From positions 1,364,001-1,428,000 of the forward strand of contig JABBOT010000027.1 in assembly GCA_016165875.1 (NCBI GenBank): 64,000 nt of DNA, written 5' to 3'. Each line of letters begins with the position of its first letter. Position 1 is the stretch's first letter. Position numbers and translations under genes: made by a program. Below are positions 36,901-46,900 of the stretch, in pieces. Below the pieces are notes generated by a model, which saw nothing but the letters and a program-made list of their open reading frames with translations, was not told the origin of the DNA and made no database searches. Source of the stretch: Acanthopleura granulata. Taxonomy: Eukaryota; Mollusca; Polyplacophora; Chitonida; Chitonidae.

Positions 36901-39072
36901 ACCAACATTGCTAGGGCATTTCAAACCAAGCTATTAACATCTGTAGCCTTACCATCAAACTGTGATATTACCTTGATATCTGTGTTTTTGTCCCTCATGG
37001 ACGCCAATACTGGTAGTCCCTGGCTAGTTACCCACGATGCACCCTCTTCTACATTAGATAAGACTTTCAGTATCGTCAGCACTGCCACCTTTACATCAAC
37101 CAACTTTTCATTGGTTAGTTTTCTCAGTAGCTTTGGGAGGAGAGCTTGGATTGGCTCCCACCATATTTCCTTTAGAGACGAGTGTTCAATTATCTGGTAG
37201 GTTAAGAAAAAAACCAGAGTAAATACACATGTATTACATACAGTATTAGGAATCACTCTTTACTTCAGTGATTTCTTTTCATGAAATAGAAATGTAGAAT
37301 ATAAAGAAGGAGAATTTTCACCATAAATACTTTTCATTTCAAATTAGACACAGAAATACTATTTAATGTATAAGGCACATGTTATGGAATCTCATTTTAA
37401 TCAACTTACTTTTCTGAGAGCATCCAGGGCTATGACATGTACAGGTTTACAATCTCTGGATGTAATGATCAAAGTAAGGTCATTGAGAACACCTAACTCA
37501 ATAAGCAGCTGCACATTGTTGCCATGGCTACAACACTGCTGCAACAGAATCAAGCCAGCTTCTCTCATGACAATGTTCTCCGTGTGTAGATAGGCGATCA
37601 ACTGAAATGTCACCAGTAGAAAATACAATACTGTAAACTTCAGTAAGTAATACTTTAATGATGGAAAACAAATATTACATGCATACATTACTCACTCACA
37701 AGTTAAATTTGCACCATAATCGGAACTGCCCTACAGATATCATTCCATCTCGTAGTGAGATTCAATGTGTCAGATTACAGTAAGCATAAAAAAATATTTC
37801 TTTGTTTAGGTCTGTAAAATTTCTGTCTACAATCTTTTGTCCCTGACGGTCAAAGGGAGGCTTACATTTTGGGTAAACCACCAACCTTGGTAAAGTTATT
37901 GACAAACTTCCCACCATTAAGCCGTGCACATGGCCACAATGGTGTCACTGACCACTCATCTGTTCCATGGTCCCCAAAACAGTCAGCAGAATCCAGAAAT
38001 TCCCTGTCCAAGTCTTGGATTGAAAGACAAGTGTATCTAACACTCAGTCATGTAGTAAGAACTGCATGCAAGATAAGCTAGTAAATTCTGTGTTACAGTT
38101 ATTGTTCTCATTATACTGAGTTATGTGGAAAGGTCCGCCAGCAACCTACAGATGGTTGTGGATTTACCCCTGGCTCTGCCCGGTTTCCTCCTACCAAAAT
38201 GCTGGCCTCCACTGTATTTATCAGTGAAATATTCATGAGTACAGCATGAAAAACTAATGAAATATACAAATAAATTATATATACTAATACCTTATGAATA
38301 CATTCTGGTGTCAGTGTCTCCTGACCCTTGTAGCTTCTTATAAATGTAATGAGCGCTTTCTGCTGAACTGTCACCTCTGTCCTCCTTCTTTGAAAATCAA
38401 GTTTTTCAAGAACATATTCAAAGGAAAGATCTGAAAATAAAGGTCCATTTATTATATCTCTGTAACAGTTTATAGTATGTTTTTACTGCCTGTTCACTTG
38501 CTCATAAAAAATTTATGACTTTATTTTTTGTTCACACATTCACTAATTACTACAACTATACGAACTGTCAGAGGAGAAAATTTTCTATGACAACACTTAT
38601 TATGAATCTTGGTGAGTACCATGACTTTATAAAACAAAAAATGTTTTGCATATCTACAAAAGAAAGTAACAGAACAAGAAGCCCCCCCCCCCACACCCAC
38701 AAAGAAAAAGAAAACCAAAAAAAACCCCACACTACCTGTTTGTTTCCTTCCACAGCCAAACATTTATCAATTTCAGATCACATATTACACAAAATATATA
38801 TGCTCAACAAAATCAATTATATCTCAGCTGGTTTAATGACTTCATCAATCCTTCAGTTACTGATTTTCTCCTTACCTTCCTCTTCCTCTGACGATGAAGA
38901 CCTTTCTGAATCGTCCTTTAAAATGTCACTGAGGGTCTCTTTCCTTTCACTGTCATGTGCAGCAGTTTTGAAACACTCACAAGCTGTGTGGACTAAGGGG
39001 AGATGACTCCTGTCCTGACACTGACTCAGCTTGATCAATTTGTCACTTGTATTCAGCCTGTCTGGATCATCT
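27986..39072 (-). CDS. Armadillo/HEAT-like helical-repeat protein, N-terminus not found
   Basis: I cannot name this gene. Sixteen exons in phase, 5' to 3': 39072-38876, 38430-38291, 37601-37410, 37193-36972, 35687-35572, 35315-35190, 34535-34267, 33933-33714, 33118-32329, 32118-31988, 31401-31202, 30544-30345, 29955-29859, 29201-29046, 28343-28282, 28048-27986 (stop 27986-27988). They encode about 1,060 residues. Exon 1 ends in an acidic Ser/Glu run (ERSSSSEEEE). Exons 2-8 are amphipathic helices typical of ARM/HEAT solenoids, for example REAGLILLQQCC, ALDALRK, LKLICNLAKT and DAAGALSCILA. The 790-nt exon 9 holds a basic, probably disordered insert (RPRSAKPATLMKKS). More helices follow, and the protein ends WKQEDKVSEILQQWTK. 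No catalytic motif or membrane segment is seen. Inferred role: a scaffold or ciliary/cytoskeletal solenoid; this is a guess from fold only. The upstream part, perhaps including 43216-43276, is unresolved. Confidence 0.82.
28388..28540 (-). repeat. SINE family A, head-truncated
   Basis: The AT tail is followed by GGTGTTTTGCGCCATACTC and the body with CCACGACCATCTGCAGGTTG. It lies in the intron before the penultimate exon of the helical-repeat gene. Confidence 0.75.
29334..29474 (+). repeat. SINE family A, body only
   Basis: ACGGGAAGGTCAGTCAGCAA, GGGCTCTGCCGGGTTTC and GGTGAAATATTCTTACGTA; the tail ends prematurely after GTAAAAC. Confidence 0.7.
30622..30846 (+). repeat. SINE family A, diverged, head partly present
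   Basis: Has the AGGAGCCTCTCACCAATG segment, a box B-like AAGTTCAAGTTC, GGGGTTTTCCCCGCGCTCTG and AAGTGAAATATACCTGAG. Confidence 0.7.
31442..31845 (-). repeat. SINE family C, full-length copy with tRNA-like head
   Basis: Read on the - strand, the head carries box A-like TGGTAGAGTGTTAAA and box B GGTTCAAACC about 40 bp apart, then the body with AAGTTTGTCAGTAACTCAC and a TTGAGTGTGGCATTTAAC-type tail. The order matches 13190-13582. Confidence 0.6.
33205..33335 (+). repeat. Degenerate SINE-like 3' fragment
   Basis: CCTGGTTTCCCCCACCCATA followed by AGTCTTGAGTGTAGCATTAA and ACACTTCTCAATCAATC resemble the SINE 3' block. The family is uncertain. Confidence 0.4.
35805..35890 (-). repeat. SINE family A tail fragment
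   Basis: TTTATCTGATCAGTGTTTTA, ATTCAAGAATATTTC and CAGCATTATGGTGG. It breaks off there; a second copy of the same type starts at 36011, and a short stretch (AATTAAAACCAGCTAAAC..AACCCATGATGTTAAGAAT) is duplicated between them. Confidence 0.65.
36011..36215 (-). repeat. SINE family A, near complete
   Basis: Tail, body (CATTATGGTGGGAGGCAACC) and part of the head (GCTGGGCTTGAACTCACAGC, box B inverted). It lies in the same intron as the 60-bp array. Confidence 0.8.
36240..36377 (-). repeat. SINE family C fragment next to a tandem array
   Basis: GGGGAAACCCGAACCCGGGG, TAAGTTAACGCCCAGC and GAAGACAAGCGGTCTC match the family C body and head. The 60-bp array begins at its end, so the array may have grown from the SINE head. 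Confidence 0.5.
36378..36925. repeat. Minisatellite, 59/60-bp unit, nine copies plus partial
   Basis: Units start at 36378, 36437, 36497, 36556, 36616, 36676, 36736, 36796 and 36856, with a partial copy at 36916. Each has GCATTTCAACCAGACAAACC, CAGACCCTTACTGTCACC and TAGGCCCCACCAACATTGCT. The copies are nearly identical, which implies recent expansion or homogenisation. The array ends about 45 bp from the 5' splice site of the helical-repeat exon 36972-37193. Confidence 0.97.
37835..38055 (-). repeat. SINE family C copy
   Basis: GGTAAACCACCAACCTTGG, AAGTTATTGACAAACTTCCC and a head-side GAAAGACAAGTGTATCTAAC follow the family C order. Confidence 0.5.
38125..38276 (+). repeat. SINE family A, 5'-truncated
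   Basis: GGTCCGCCAGCAACCTAC, GGCTCTGCCCGGTTTCCTCC and AGTGAAATATTCATGAGTAC. It ends about 15 bp before the 5' splice site at 38291. Confidence 0.75.
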
Positions 39073-39334
39073 CTGGAACAGAAAATAAGACAGACAGTAA
39101 CGACTACTGTGTGATGTATGCATGTACAAAATACTATCCAGGCTTTCATCGGTCACATGAAAAAATGTTCTGTATACTCTGATTCAACCACAATAATTGA
39201 AAACATACATGTACAGACTTACGGATTGATTGATTTCACTCATTTGACTTCAACACCATGCATGTGAATGTTATATTCGTAGAAGGCTTACATGTATATA
39301 CCTTCTGATGTTACAATTTATGTTTCTTGAAAAT

Positions 39335-39578
39335 AGACAAAGGCCTTAATGGCTGAGTGAGTAGCATGCTAGCATTGTGTAATGATGCAGGAGCCTCTCA
39401 CTCTCAGTAATGTGGTAGCTGTGAATTCAGCTCATGCTCCTTTCCTGTACATGAGAAGGTCTGTCTGGGTTACCACTGGCTCTGCCCAGTGTTCTCCCAC
39501 AATAATGCTGGCTCCTATTGTATAAGTGAAATATTTCTTGGGTACGGTGTAAAATATCAATCCAATAAATAAATACAT
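39335..39578 (+). repeat. SINE family A, near full length, diverged
   Basis: Head remnant AAGGCCTTAATGGCTGAGTG, GCAGGAGCCTCTCAC, body GGCTCTGCCCAGTGTTCTCC, GTATAAGTGAAATATT and the AAATAAAT tail. Confidence 0.75.
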
Positions 39579-40082
39579 CTACACTGAAAATGGACCAAGG
39601 TCACAGTATTTTGCTCCACTACTCAAGATGAAAAAAAATAAACACATTATTCTGACATGGTCATTTGTTTATACCAGGGCTATAGATCATGTAATGGGCA
39701 GTCCCGAGTTCCAGCTCGGCTCGTTACGTGTCAGCTATGACTCGCTGTGTATACGTCATGCTATGACGCGGCTTCTAGTGCATCAATCTCTGCCATTCCA
39801 TCTGCCGCTATCAGAAATGTACCACCTATATACTCGTCCATATACCAGATTTTCTTAGCAATTCTTTGTAAGTAGAAACCACATTATGTTTTCAATCCTG
39901 TTCTGATGTTGAACTTTCATTAATGTTCATATAGACCTGATAATATTACATCTGTAAGTAGTTTATGACAGTCACTGTGACGTTGTTTTGCTTGCGCCAG
40001 GTTTTGCTGGCTGCCACTGAATAACATGTGAAGCTGGCTAGGCGGTACGGGAGGTACATGTTGCATCCATAAGTGATATCAG

Positions 40083-40485
40083 GACTGTGTCTTCACTGAC
40101 TTTAATGGCCGTTGTATTTGATAGTAAGTTACTCTGCTTACATAGTTAAGGTTTGTGTGCTTTGTACTCACAGATATCATGACTCTGTGTTTATTGACTT
40201 TTAATAGTCATTATATTTGATGGTAAGTTACTTTGCTTACACAGTTAAGGTTTGTGTACTTTGGTACTCACCGATACCATGACTGTGTTTACTGACTTTT
40301 AAAGGCTGTTATATTTGATAGTAAGGTACTTTGCTTACACAATTAAGGTTTGTGTACTTTGGTACTCACAGATATCACGACTGTTTATTTACTGACTTTT
40401 AAAGGTCGTTTTATTGGATAGTAAGTTACTCTGTTTACACCATTAAGGTTTGTGTATTTTGGTACACACAGATATCATGACTGTG
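40083..40485. repeat. Tandem array, about 100-bp unit x 4
   Basis: Each unit carries ACTGACTTT, TTTGATAGTAAGTTAC, TTAAGGTTTGTGTACTTTGG and CTCACAGATATCATGACTGT. The copies differ by scattered substitutions, so the array is older than the 60-bp one. Confidence 0.92.
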
Positions 40486-42461
40486 ATGTGTGCTGGGTAG
40501 GACAAGCCATACACCAGTTGATGTGTTCCGGATCAACCGGGATCATTAATTTTGTCACAATTTCCCTCATCTTTATCATATGGTTTGCAACAATGTTGCC
40601 AAACTGTTAAGTGTTACACTTAATCCTATTACTCTGGTGTTAATGAAGAGTTTATATATTCATTTAATTTATGTTTGTTGATAAATTACACAGCACACAT
40701 ACTATGCATATCACTGTGTATAAGTGTGCACCGGTATGGGATAAACCAACGTCTGAAGTTGAGTGTACAGTGTTCAATATACAATAGTCTTTAATTAACA
40801 AAAAGTGTTTATTGCATATATTTGAAGTTATGTTCACTGAATAGATTTTTGTGTAACATTTCTAATGTCACATTCTCTGTTTACGTTGTTCTAGGGACAA
40901 ACACATGCATAGAATAAACACGTAAACATCTCACCATCAGAAATAGTGTTTGCCATTCATTTCTCCCACGTCTCATTATGCATAGCTTTTATTAAAATAA
41001 TGGATTATTTTGCAACGACAACATTTCAAAGAAGCATCTACCTAAATTCACTTAACGTTCATATGTGACTATTATGAAATAATGGCAGCTACCACCCAAA
41101 TTACGGACACTGGTTCTCACCCGCAGCCTGGGTATCTCAGTTTTGTGGTGGTTGTTCCCAAAATGTCCTTTTTATCTCCTGCAATGTGTAACTGCTGTGA
41201 GTGGGTGGGCACCCAGTGTCTGGTAAACATGATGATCTGCTCATCAGACACTACCACTCAAAACACACAGGAAAATCATCTCATGCTGTCAGACCATCTT
41301 TCAGCTTCAATCCTGAGAGAGGCAAACCAGTCTCTGAAATAAAGAGGATACAAAGATGACTATGACTCAATGCAATAGTCATGACAGTATTCCACCATTT
41401 CAGTATAAAACCATTTGTGTCAGAGCCCAAACATTTTTTTAACTGCCCCAAAATGATCAAATCACTATTTCTACACTACAGTATATTTAAAAGCACTGAC
41501 AATATTACCTTTTTTTCATTGCCACTGTGCCATGAATTGTTTTATGCAAAAATTTACTGAACAATAAAATGCATAAAAATTCGGGTAAACATAATGGCCT
41601 TTGGCGATTCACGCTTTATTCTTTGTTTCCCTCACCACCACCGCACCTCCATCCATCCCCTGCATTGGATTGCATTCATCCACTGCCTGCACCAGTTTTC
41701 CAAAACATTATGATGTTAAACAAGGGATTAAGTCTTAGGTTAAGCTTCACCAATGTAAAATTTATATATGAAGCAATATCTTATAGTTATAGTTTTAAAT
41801 AGTTAAATAGAGTTCGATTGACAACCAGCTTAGCATTTCCACATTGCATGCATACAATATATTATCCGCTGTTGCTGTCAACTCTATAAATGGGCACACT
41901 GAGCCTATTAACAGTGAAGTGAACAAAATACTTGAAATAACAATAATAAAACAGTACTGGGTGAGATACTCCTAGGTCTGTTTCTCAACCACATAATCTG
42001 TCTGCTCTGCCACACACAGCAGAAGTGTACTACAAGCTTTACTGTGACGTGTAAATACGTAGGCATCTTTAAACTATAAACGTATACAGAATGCAGTAAC
42101 ACTTCGTTGGGCAATCCCACAAATATGTGAAAATGTTCAGAAAAATTTTTCAAAAACCGTCAACTCATCCACCAAATGAGGTTAGCTGAGTGTTTCCACG
42201 AATCAAAAAAACTGCCCATGACACTAAGAGCTATGCAATTATATGTTTCCCCACAATAAACACCCTAATCTTCCATGTCTTCCAGAAATTATAACATATA
42301 ATCATTGTATAATTACAGGTTCTCCACTGACAGAAATTCTGACACATCCTGGACAAGTTTTCCTCTGTAATGGAGTATATTTAACTCTCTCACTTGCCAA
42401 TTCCACAACAACCCTTAATTGCCTCATCATTCTTACATAGCTATAAACTACTAAACTATAT

Positions 42462-42603
42462 ACTAGCCTCAGGTTTGTTTACTAGCCTCAGGTTGTTTAC
42501 CAGCCTCAGGTTTGTTTACTAGCCTCAGGTTGTTTACTAGCCTCAGGTTGTTTACCAGCCTCAGGTTTGTTTACTAGCCTCAGGTTGTTTACTAGCCTCA
42601 GGA
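42462..42603. repeat. Tandem array, 18/19-bp unit, about 7 copies
   Basis: The unit is ACTAGCCTCAGGTTGTTT or ACTAGCCTCAGGTTTGTTT, with a CCAGCC variant. It ends exactly where the left arm of the palindrome begins. Confidence 0.93.
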
Positions 42604-42604
42604 T

Positions 42605-43140
42605 GCTATGTCGATCCCTCTTTTATATACTACACTGACGGGATATGATAGCCACAGAGGAAAGCAATGCTAGAGCTTATGCGCTTTCACACGTCAGATA
42701 AATCTTTCCTGAATGACATTTGCAGCCCAAAATAGGTGCGTCTCTTACCTTTCAGCTCAGCTGCACACACAACATCTCACGAATATTCCACTCAGTAATG
42801 GCACCTCAGCCCAAAGTTCGTAAAACTGTCATCGCTTGAGAGGCAGCCATTTTGCATCAACCACAGTTATGGGTGTTGAAGAGTTCTCATTCATGTGATA
42901 GCGCATGTACATTAAAGAAGAACATCATGGTCGGTTAGTTGTAAAATACTTGCTTCTAATGTGAACTTTAGGTTGGCGTGCCATTCATGAGTTGAATATA
43001 CCTGGGATGTTGTGTGTGTGGCTCGTTTTTGGGCTGCAAATGTCATCCAGCAAGGCCTTATCTGACCAAAGCTCTAGCACTGACATGTGGCAATGATATC
43101 CCGTGAGTCCGGTATATAAAAGAGAGATTGACACAGCAAC
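42605..43140. repeat. Long imperfect palindrome (foldback / MITE-like)
   Basis: The left arm (42605 to about 42832) is the inverted copy of the right arm (about 42968-43140). Shared landmarks, left versus reverse complement of right: CTCTTTTATATAC, CGGGATAT, GCTAGAGCTT, GTCAGATAA, ATGACATTTGCAGCCCAAAA, ACACACAACATC, TATTC-AACTCA and TAATGGCAC. The central loop is about 130 bp. The left arm has an extra insert of about 30 bp near 42735-42768. A TATA-like TATATAAAAG lies near each outer end, facing outward. Confidence 0.75.
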
Positions 43141-43215
43141 CCAGGGCTAATTGTTGACATGCAATATAGTATGCATGTAGGCCTTTGGTACAGACTTAGT
43201 GAGCTTTATACTTAC

Positions 43216-43276
43216 CAGTAAGAACACTACCACAATTACACACAGCATGAAGACAGACATTATGTGCCAGATCTCC
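43216..43276 (-). CDS. Candidate upstream exon of the helical-repeat gene
   Basis: 61 nt between a good acceptor (GTTACAG) and a strong donor (GTAAGT). One frame reads GDLAHNVCLHAVCNCGSVLT, which looks like an armadillo helix. It would end in phase 1, whereas the exon at 39072 needs a phase 2 predecessor, so at least one more exon would have to lie between. A second open frame is hydrophobic, so the coding frame is not certain. Confidence 0.35.
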
Positions 43277-43920
43277 CTGTAACAGTTTGTCTAAGTAAGA
43301 TCAGGTCTTTCATGTTTAAATGTAACTTTGCGCATTAGCAGTTTCAACCTGAAAGTCTTACACGTCTGACATCTAGACTCAACCGGGGCTATATTTCACA
43401 CACCATGCCCTACTACATATCGACATATATAAAAAGTACACATTGACTAATTTCACTCATTTCACGGTTAGATTTGAATCCCGTTAGGTTCACGCCCCTT
43501 TCTTTGACAGTCTAAAGGCAGTCGGTGAAGGTGTGAAACGTCATGATATAAATTTAATTCCTCTTTTTACCTGGATGAATGTAAACGGTAGCAAATTATC
43601 ACCACCCCTGCATGTTCACACCTCTACTGTCAGTAATGTCAACATGTCAATCCCAGATGAGTGTAAACACAGCACATGTCATATCACGTCGCCAGCTGTA
43701 GCCTACACGCGATTACATCAAGGGAGCTATCATTTATTGCCAACTGCTTCCCAACACCATTTTGAATTTATTTGTGTTAGAAAAAAATTACTGCCCAAAA
43801 ATGATTGTGTGTAGTTTATTAAATACATCAGTTGATATTTGGTGCGTAAATTTGCATAATATCTTTGAACGTGAGCTGGAAGTTGAACTCAATTAATGAG
43901 CTACTCCATATCAATACAAC

Positions 43921-46900
43921 ATGGCGGAGAAAGCAAATGTGGTTGTTGAGACCGGTAAAGTTTAAGTCTTGTTTTAGCTTTCATAGCATCTGTCAACCTG
44001 AAGCATGGTATTAAAATAACAACAGTGTCATCGTTGGCTGGAATTAGTCAAGCATATAGTGTTTATATCCAGTTTGTATACAGCAAATGATCATTACGTT
44101 TTTTCGACCTTTCAAAAGGGCTATCAGGAGTCCAAATATCGTAGGTTTACAAGCGAACAATTTTCAGACTTTCTGGCAAAAAAGCATTCTTTATTTGCAC
44201 ACCAGTACGTGTCATTTTATTATGAAAATTGCATTCTTCAATGAATCGATATCAGTCTGCCATGTGACAGAACCCAGGTTTTACTATTGCATTTAAGCCA
44301 GTAGAGTAACCACTTAGCACACAGACATTTTGTAGCCAAGCCATTTTGAAATCAGGTCATTTCTTATCCTGTGATATAACGCTTGTTACATAAGAAAACT
44401 TCCAATTTCTCGCAAGACTTTTAGAAGCCCTGTTATGACATTGGACACTTCTAAAATCTGTCATACCATTTTATGACATTTGAACATTTCTGTGTTACGA
44501 TTGGTGTCGAACACTTGAAGGTGGATAAAAGTAACTGAGCTATCACTATGTTGAAATAAATTTTACCCCATGATAACAACAAGGATTAATGCATGAAGGG
44601 TCTGTACCCACATCTTAAACACAATGTAAAGGATAGGACTGACAAGATCTTGGTATGATTCATACTGTTAGTGGACTGCAAAATCTGTCACCTTTATTCA
44701 TGGCACTTATCCAGACATATGTAGATATTTGAAGTATATAACGATTCCTGAAATATTTCCCTGTAAACACTCTGTCTCTTGAACAGTTTGTCCTGAGTTC
44801 AGCAAACTTATACAACATCTACACTCCGGCCTGTCTGATTAAAAAAAACTAAAGGTAAACTTAGATTGTTTCCTGTTTTTTCTTCTACTTTTCTCTGCCT
44901 TTCACAGCTGGTGTTTGGTGAGTAAACAACTGCAAACGTTTCAAATTTCCCAGTCTTTCAAATTGATCAGGAGCTGATGGCGTGGAGGGAGATCAACTTG
45001 GAACAAGGGAAAGAACTCACACTGGGGAGAAACGCAAGTCAGATGGAGGCTTGGTCAACAGTGAATCGACGGAAAGGAAAAAAATTTCCCTAGGCCTGAA
45101 TTCCAGTTCGGAAGGACCCACAACCAAGAAGATTTCCTTATCACTTGGGAACCCTGGCAAACCTCCGACTAGTGACCAAAAGTCTGTAACCAAAGCTCCT
45201 GTGAACCCTGTCAAGTTATCCATGCCATCGAAACAAGTGAGTTGTTTTTCTTTGAAGGTAAATATGTTTTATAATCAAACACCTCTTATGCACGTTTGTT
45301 GGATGTCCACAGTGTATATTAGCAGAATGAGTGCAGTCTTTACCTCTGTGTTTTGATCTACGTATGTGTTGATCAAAAGAATTGCAGGAAGCATTCAGGA
45401 CCTTCTTAATACAACTAACCGGTATGGGTACCCAGATTCTTGTCCTCAAATTGTGAGACATTTTCCTTTTCTCATTCCCTAAAAACTGTATTCTTCACTT
45501 ATTTTGTCAAACAGTTTCAAACATGTTTCTCTTTTGCAAGTATTTTGACCAAAAATTGACCAAACAGGTGTCTCAGAAAGAAGCTCTTGCTTTGTCCCTG
45601 ACATGAAATAGTGGTGAAAAATTAAAACACTTGCCTTTCCCAGTTAGATGTATGTATGGTCTTAGAGAAATTTGGTACTCTGGCCGAGTCCCATCTGATG
45701 TAAAAATTTTAAAACATCAGAGGTTGACTATCAGCTTGTGACCTTGGCTATACTCCTGGGTTATATAATTTGTTGAATCTCTTACATTCACAGCTTTAGT
45801 TACTTTACCCCACTTAGGAAATTATTGGCCTAGAAAGGCAAGGATGGCCATATGTCATTTCAGATTGTAACTTGACTGCATGTTAATTGAAAGCAACATC
45901 CTTTAAAAGTTTTGCACTTGCATGGTACTGCACCATGCCTTGTCACTGTGGGTTCACACTGCATATCTGTAAATCATTTAAAATTTTCTCCTTGACAAAT
46001 TTACTGATTCTACCTGATTCTGAGAGATCTGTTGATCCTAGGAAGGTGCTTTTGGGGTTCATTTCAAAAGTAGGATGATATCTGATTGAAAAATGATTGA
46101 TTCAGTGGTAAAAGTAGTACTTTAAACCTTGATTTGCCTCTAAAATGCATTTTTGGGGGCAAAATTTTGGGTCATTTACATCAGATTCTTTGTGGCTGGG
46201 TAAAGCTCACTCTTCATGGGCCATTGAATGTTTAATGAGTTAGGTGATTGTCAAGTATGAAAAATCTCCTCAGATGTGTGAAGTCTAATTTAATGTAGCT
46301 GTGCTTATATTGGAATATGTGGAATGTTTTCATTTGTATTCCCCCTTGAACAGTATCAAATCATTTATAATGAGCTGGTCATTGGAACAACATGGCTTGT
46401 CAATTACAATAACATTCCAATGGAGACGTTTGGCCTGTTGCCAAGCCTGGGGTATTATTGAAAGGTGTTGCTTTCATGTGATTTAAAGGTGAAAAGCTAC
46501 ACTTACAACTGACAGACCAAGTTTATTTTGGACATGTCCCTATCATGGTTACCATGGCATACTTCAACATGACTCACTGGAATTGTGGCATTGTAACAAA
46601 CTCTTTCCCAGTTCATTTGTTCTTATTATTGAACAAAACCCGAATGTTGGTTTTATTGATGTGATGTAATAAGTTGGTATAATGGGTTCTTTCTCTCTCT
46701 TTTTATTCCCCCAGCATTTGCATGTGTGTAAGAGCCACACAAATATTACAGCGCTCTCAAAATGCTACCAAAATGTATTGCTACATCAAAAAAAATTAAA
46801 ATAGGATCACGGAGAGTGGAAGTCTACTTTACACACTGTAAATACTGTAAATATTCTAAAATTTCGCCCCCAAAAGTGCATTTGTGGAGGCAATTAAATG

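Larger units (their letters stand above)
39073..43920. other. Repeat-rich stretch between the helical-repeat gene and PCNP
   Basis: Holds a SINE (39335-39578), a 100-bp tandem array (40083-40485), a 19-bp array (42462-42603), a long imperfect palindrome (42605-43140) and a candidate - strand exon (43216-43276). The missing first exon(s) of the helical-repeat gene should lie here or within this interval's right edge. The rest shows nothing recognisable. Confidence 0.5.

Noticed and set aside
38515..39006. 163-codon + strand frame
   Set aside because: Antisense shadow that crosses a helical-repeat gene exon (38876-39072) and its intron.
42840..42860. ATG in CAAAATGGCTGCC on the - strand as start of the helical-repeat gene
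   Set aside because: The frame hits a stop after 14 codons with no usable donor of the needed phase; it is inside the palindrome loop.
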